From the NCBI GenBank assembly GCA_910578605.1, contig CAJTQG010000051.1, forward strand, positions 1,487-19,993: 18,507 bases of DNA. Direction: 5' to 3'. This document shows positions 15,009-18,507 of the stretch, piece by piece. This DNA comes from an uncultured Lachnospiraceae bacterium (lineage in GTDB: Bacteria > Bacillota > Clostridia > Lachnospirales > Lachnospiraceae). A program made the position numbers and the translations under genes. The notes beneath the pieces are model-generated. The model did not search any database. It was not told the origin of the DNA and saw only the letters and a list, made by a program, of their open reading frames with translations. Position 1 is the stretch's first letter. Each line of letters starts with the position of its first letter.

Positions 15009-15281
15009 ATGAGTAAGACAATTATAACTGTGGTAGGAAAAGATAAGGTAGGAATTATTGCAAAAGTATGTAATTTTTTGGCAGATAATCAAGTAAATAT
15101 TTTGGATATTTCCCAGACTATTATCGACGGATATTTTAATATGATGATGCTGGCGGATTCTAGCAAGGCAGAGAAGGAATTCAGTGTATTGGCAGATGAA
15201 ATTGCAAAGGTGGGAGAAGAAATCGGAGTGCAGATTCGCATGCAGAAGGAAGAGATATTTGATTGTATGCATCGAATTTAA
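15009..15281 (+). CDS. ACT domain protein (UPF0237 family)
   Basis: Single ACT domain of 90 residues, with the pattern VVGKDKVGIIAKVCNFLA (9-26) and a second helix/strand half, as in UPF0237 proteins related to GcvR. ACT domains usually bind amino acids as dimers, but the ligand here is unknown. GGAGG at 14999-15003 gives a clear start. It lies 124 bases ahead of the UPF0210 gene; this pair is conserved in many Firmicutes and some archaea, implying a shared role. Confidence 0.9.
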   Translation: MSKTIITVVGKDKVGIIAKVCNFLADNQVNILDISQTIIDGYFNMMMLADSSKAEKEFSVLADEIAKVGEEIGVQIRMQKEEIFDCMHRI

Positions 15282-15405
15282 CAAAAGTGTATTTATTAAA
15301 GTACATGAAGGAATGCATTGATTTAAGGGAACACATAATGAAATACTTGCATATGGAATGGACTAGACTTATATCTAGCCTTATATTGGGAAAGGAAAGG
15401 ATTCA

Positions 15406-16770
15406 ATGATAAATCTGTTTGAAGTAAATGAAACCAATAATATGATTGCACAGGATAATTTTGACGTGCGCACCATTACACTGGGAGTGAGCCTGTTGGA
15501 TTGTATTGACAGTGATTTGTCTGAGTGCAGACGAAAAGTGTATGAGAAAATAACTGGTCTGGCGAAAAACCTTGTGGCGGTTGGAGAGGAGATCAGCAAG
15601 GAGTTTGGTGTTCCTATTGTGAACAAGAGAATTTCAGTCACTCCCATTGCGCTGGTTGGTGGTGCCTGCTGTAAGACAGAGGATGATTTTGTCACTCTGG
15701 CACAAACGCTGGACAAGGTGGCTCATGAGGTAGATGTGAATTTTATTGGAGGATATTCTGCTCTTGTGTCTAAGGGAATGACACCGGCGGAGGAAATGTT
15801 AATCCGCTCTATTCCAAAAGCGTTAGCATGCACCCAGAGAGTTTGCAGTTCTGTCAACGTTGGCTCTACCAAGACAGGCATGAATATGGATGCGATTGGG
15901 CTTATGGGTGAAATTGTGCGTAAAACAGCAGAATATACAAAGGAACATGACAGCATTGGCTGTGCAAAGCTGGTTGTATTTTGCAATGCGCCGGATGACA
16001 ATCCCTTTATGGCAGGTGCGTTTCATGGTGTGACGGAGGCGGATGCGATAATCAATGTGGGAGTCAGTGGTCCTGGTGTAGTAAAACGTGTGTTGGAAAA
16101 TGCAAAGGAACAAGATTTTGGGCAGCTCTGTGAAACGATAAAAAAGACAGCATTTAAAATTACAAGAGTAGGTCAGCTGGTAGCGCAGGAGGCGTCTCGG
16201 CGTCTTGGCATTCCTTTTGGTATTATTGATTTGTCATTAGCGCCTACTCCGGCAGTAGGTGACAGTGTTGCGGATATATTGGAATTGATTGGTCTAGAGA
16301 AAACAGGTGCGCCTGGTACAACAGCCGCCCTTGCTTTGCTGAATGATTCTGTGAAAAAGGGTGGTATAATGGCATCTTCCTATGTAGGGGGATTGAGCGG
16401 AGCTTTTATACCTGTGAGCGAGGACCAGGGAATGATTCATGCAGTGGAGGCAGGCGCCCTTACATTGGAAAAATTGGAGGCTATGACCTGTGTATGTTCT
16501 GTTGGATTGGATATGATAGCGGTTCCAGGAGATACGAAGGCAAGCACTATTGCGGGAATTATTGCAGATGAGGCGGCAATTGGCATGATAAACCAGAAGA
16601 CAACAGCGGTTCGGCTGATTCCCGTAATCGGTAAGAAGGTAGGGGAGATGGTGGAGTTTGGTGGTTTACTAGGATATGCACCAATTATGCCTGTAAATTC
16701 CTTCTCCTGCGAAGCGTTTGTCAACAGGGGCGGAAGAATACCAGCACCGATACACAGTTTTAAAAATTAG
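15406..16770 (+). CDS. UPF0210 (DUF711) PFL-like family protein
   Basis: Protein of 454 residues of the UPF0210/DUF711 family, whose fold is related to the glycyl-radical pyruvate formate-lyase barrel (hence the name PFL family protein), without a demonstrated activity. Recognisable segments are MINLFEVNETNNMI at the N-terminus, the KRISVTPIALVGGAC stretch near residues 74-88, and a Gly/Ala-rich C-terminal half ending in RIPAPIHSFKN. I see no obvious C-terminal glycyl-radical motif (RVxGY/F), so radical chemistry should not be assumed. AAAGGAAAGG at 15391-15400 precedes the ATG by five bases. It pairs with the upstream ACT gene. Its stop codon abuts the convergent tmcAL stop with no spacer. 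Confidence 0.9.
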   Translation: MINLFEVNETNNMIAQDNFDVRTITLGVSLLDCIDSDLSECRRKVYEKITGLAKNLVAVGEEISKEFGVPIVNKRISVTPIALVGGACCKTEDDFVTLAQTLDKVAHEVDVNFIGGYSALVSKGMTPAEEMLIRSIPKALACTQRVCSSVNVGSTKTGMNMDAIGLMGEIVRKTAEYTKEHDSIGCAKLVVFCNAPDDNPFMAGAFHGVTEADAIINVGVSGPGVVKRVLENAKEQDFGQLCETIKKTAFKITRVGQLVAQEASRRLGIPFGIIDLSLAPTPAVGDSVADILELIGLEKTGAPGTTAALALLNDSVKKGGIMASSYVGGLSGAFIPVSEDQGMIHAVEAGALTLEKLEAMTCVCSVGLDMIAVPGDTKASTIAGIIADEAAIGMINQKTTAVRLIPVIGKKVGEMVEFGGLLGYAPIMPVNSFSCEAFVNRGGRIPAPIHSFKN

Positions 16771-18141
16771 TTAAAGCAGTATCAGTTCCCTAGAAAAACT
16801 GTCAGGTTGGATATGACCAAATTTGGCTTGTGAGATAAGGCGATAGAGAGTATCACATCGATATTCTTCTTCTATCATCTGTATACCTTCCGGTGTCTCT
16901 GCCAATGTAGTCTTATAGTCAGCCAGCTTGGACAGTATTGGCAGGGAGCTGTTTTTTTTAATACAGGAAAGAAGCTCAGCCCTTTGTCTGCGAAAGCCCA
17001 GAGGTCTGATATAGAAATGTATACCTTGTTTGATCCATTGTTGCTGTTTGGCAGTTTGGATATTTAACAGAGCATGCAGCAGTGCGCGGCGTATGCGGCT
17101 GTAAGGAAAAGTTCTGCTCTGACAAGTATCAATAAAGGAAAGATAGTCTGTATAATCGGTGAGATTATTTTTGATTCTATTCCAGAGAGAGGGAGACATA
17201 TCTAGTATATTACATGCCTGTTCTTCTGTGAATTGAAGCAGACACATAAGAAGGGCAGGTGAAAAATCCTGCATTTCTACAGGGAAATAGGTTTGATAAA
17301 TGTCCTGCATCACATTTAGTGCGGCTGGGGGCAGGAAGGGCTGCAGGCAAGCGGAGTCAAAATGATTCATTTCCAGCAGTATTTTACGTATACCAGTAGC
17401 AGAGGGGAGAATGGGAATATTTTGTATAGGTGATTGTGTATTTGTGCTGGTGTCATTGTGTGTACGAATGTCTTGTATTGTAATGTTTGTATGCTGCATT
17501 TGAGTGGATGTAGCGGAACTTGGCGTGGCAAGGGCAGCATCATGGTAAGCTGCACCCAGGCGCTGAATGGGGATAGGTTTCATCCTGCTTTGCATTTGCA
17601 GCAGAGCAATCTCATAAGAAAGTGCCAATATATTGTTAGGTTTAGACAGTATAGCTTCATAATTTTTTTGTTTCTCTACAGCCCATCCAGAATATTCTAA
17701 TGCTGCTTTCAGGCGGCTTTTGGCATAACTGTGGCCGTTTTTTAAATGTTTTTGTATGAAATGTGCAAAGTTATTCTCCTGCTCAAAGATTTGATAAATC
17801 GGAAATGCCAATTCCTTGATTTTATCAGGATTTTCGCATCCAAAGCATAAATGAGTGACACAGCCTAACTGGTGGAGCAGATTCACCCCTGTATAGGCAA
17901 AGGTTTGAGCGCTGCTGACAGAGTAGCCAACAGGGAGTTCCAACACTAAATCCGCTCCATGTTCTAAGGCAATGCGGGCACGAGAATATTTATCTAAAAT
18001 AGCTGGCTCTCCCCGCTGTACATAATTTCCACTCATGACAACAATAATATAATCGGCGCCCATTTTACGGCACTGGTCTATTTGATAGGCATGACCATTG
18101 TGAAATGGATTGTATTCTGCTATAATTCCTGTGATTTGCAT
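16771..18141 (-). CDS. tmcAL: tRNA(Met) cytidine acetate ligase TmcAL (YlbM/DUF795)
   Basis: Nucleotidyltransferase-fold enzyme that uses acetate and ATP to make N4-acetylcytidine at the wobble position of elongator tRNA-Met. The 456-residue product begins MQITGIIAEYNPFHNGH, with the HxGH adenylate-binding motif at H14-H17 and the conserved SGNYVQRGEPA (37-47). KPNNIL (167-172) and SATGIRK (247-253) are further family landmarks. GGGAG on the - strand (about 18150-18154) is the ribosome site. Between GAAYHD and SATGIRK there is an extra low-complexity Thr/Ser/Gln/Asn-rich stretch of about 40 residues (204-245), which explains a length above the usual ~400. It is convergent with the UPF0210 gene. 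Confidence 0.93.
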   Translation of the reverse strand: MQITGIIAEYNPFHNGHAYQIDQCRKMGADYIIVVMSGNYVQRGEPAILDKYSRARIALEHGADLVLELPVGYSVSSAQTFAYTGVNLLHQLGCVTHLCFGCENPDKIKELAFPIYQIFEQENNFAHFIQKHLKNGHSYAKSRLKAALEYSGWAVEKQKNYEAILSKPNNILALSYEIALLQMQSRMKPIPIQRLGAAYHDAALATPSSATSTQMQHTNITIQDIRTHNDTSTNTQSPIQNIPILPSATGIRKILLEMNHFDSACLQPFLPPAALNVMQDIYQTYFPVEMQDFSPALLMCLLQFTEEQACNILDMSPSLWNRIKNNLTDYTDYLSFIDTCQSRTFPYSRIRRALLHALLNIQTAKQQQWIKQGIHFYIRPLGFRRQRAELLSCIKKNSSLPILSKLADYKTTLAETPEGIQMIEEEYRCDTLYRLISQAKFGHIQPDSFSRELILL

Positions 18142-18412
18142 TGTCTATTCTCCCATCTACGATTTTATTTTTTGAGGGTAATTTGAAGCTTTTTATTTCA
18201 TTAAGATGTTAAATTGGGCAAAATTATATTTTTGAAATAATTTTGTGTATCTGATTAACACATAATGATTATAATGCATTAACTCATTGAGGGCAAGCCT
18301 GTCCCTGCTTTATAGTATTTGAAGTTTTGTATTTTGCATAATTAAGAGCTTTTTTGAAGGAGTTGTGCAATTGTCTAATTCGTACATAAATTTGGGAAAG
18401 AATTTTTAGTTG
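18142..18412. other. A/T-rich intergenic region between tmcAL and the riboswitch promoter
   Basis: Divergent spacer with no convincing reading frame. It should hold the tmcAL promoter on the - strand, but no well-spaced pair of boxes stands out: a TATAAT on the - strand at 18223-18228 lacks a good -35. A weak G/C hairpin lies around 18289-18305. Nothing else is supported. Confidence 0.5.
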
Positions 18413-18441
18413 TTGACAGATTTTTCCAATGGTGCTAATAT
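18413..18441 (+). promoter_or_regulatory. Extended -10 sigma-A promoter for the c-di-GMP riboswitch transcript
   Basis: A perfect TTGACA at 18413-18418, 17 bases, then TAATAT at 18436-18441 preceded by TGC (extended -10). The predicted start is around 18448, some 20 bases before the riboswitch core. It is the strongest promoter match in the window. Confidence 0.82.
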
Positions 18442-18461
18442 ACTTTTTGGTATATTACATA

Positions 18462-18507
18462 TTTATAAGGGCAAACATGGGGAAACACATGGACGCAAAG
18501 CCAGAAG
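18462..18507 (+). ncRNA. c-di-GMP-I (GEMM-I) riboswitch, 5' half, cut by window end
   Basis: The conserved GEMM-I core is present: GGGCAAAC (18469-18476), a short stem CATG/CATG (18476-18479 with 18488-18491) capped by a GAAA tetraloop closed by G-C, then GACGCAAAGCC (18492-18502). Spacing and order match the P1b arm and its flanking conserved strands, which hold the ligand-binding A and the tetraloop for docking. The second arm, with its tetraloop receptor, and the expression platform lie beyond the window. It should control the next + strand gene, not visible here; such genes often encode motility, adhesion or c-di-GMP turnover proteins. Confidence 0.9.

Noticed and set aside
15347..15375. 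Possible promoter TTGCAT-17-TATATC ahead of the UPF0210 gene
   Set aside because: Both boxes match only four of six positions and the gene is probably cotranscribed with the ACT gene.
18289..18310. Hairpin and GGGCAA sequence that superficially resembles a riboswitch start
   Set aside because: Lacks the conserved GACGCAAAGCC strand and the tetraloop; only the 18469-18502 copy fits.
1..18507. CRISPR arrays, tRNA/rRNA genes, transposases, phage genes, toxin-antitoxin pairs
   Set aside because: Looked for on both strands; no regular repeat array, cloverleaf or recognisable mobile-element gene was found.

Overview
The window looks like a chromosomal segment from a low-GC, Gram-positive anaerobe of the Clostridia, most likely Lachnospiraceae. 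This is inferred from A/T-rich coding sequence, strong GGAGG-type ribosome sites, the ruvA-ruvB, ACT/UPF0210 and tmcAL genes typical of Firmicutes, and a monoderm-style type IV pilus cluster with no secretin gene in view. The genus cannot be fixed from the sequence alone.

Positions 1-8798 hold a type IV pilus (T4P) operon, all on the + strand. The order is major-type pilin, an intrinsic terminator-like hairpin, pilC (platform), pilM, pilN, pilO (the cytoplasmic/inner-membrane alignment complex), three minor prepilin-like genes (PilX/GspK-like, PilV/GspI-like and a very large PilW/GspJ-like), then pilB (extension ATPase). Four proteins carry prepilin-peptidase leaders (G followed by a hydrophobic helix). 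PilB has an N-terminal MshEN-type domain, a known c-di-GMP receptor fold. No prepilin peptidase, PilT or secretin lies in the window. The cluster begins at the left edge, so the first two may lie upstream.

Positions 8845-10280 hold an independently promoted gene for a secreted, lysine-rich protein with two tandem Ig-like repeats, closed by a strong hairpin. Positions 10349-11954 hold ruvA-ruvB (Holliday junction branch migration).

The 270-base gap from 11955 to 12224 is the least explained part. It has a good sigma-A-type promoter overlapping the ruvB stop codon, then a compact 110-nt element that folds into a four-way junction with G(CUUG)C and C(GAAA)G tetraloops on the + strand, then asnB (asparagine synthetase B). 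The element is either an asnB leader, a small RNA, or a copy of a dispersed structured repeat.

After asnB come a WalJ/YycJ-type metallo-hydrolase, an ACT-domain protein paired with a UPF0210 (DUF711) protein, and on the - strand tmcAL (tRNA-Met cytidine acetate ligase), whose stop codon directly abuts that of the UPF0210 gene. The right edge has a strong extended -10 promoter driving the 5' half of a c-di-GMP-I (GEMM-I) riboswitch, cut off by the window. With the MshEN domain of PilB, it shows that c-di-GMP signalling operates in this organism and probably bears on its surface structures.
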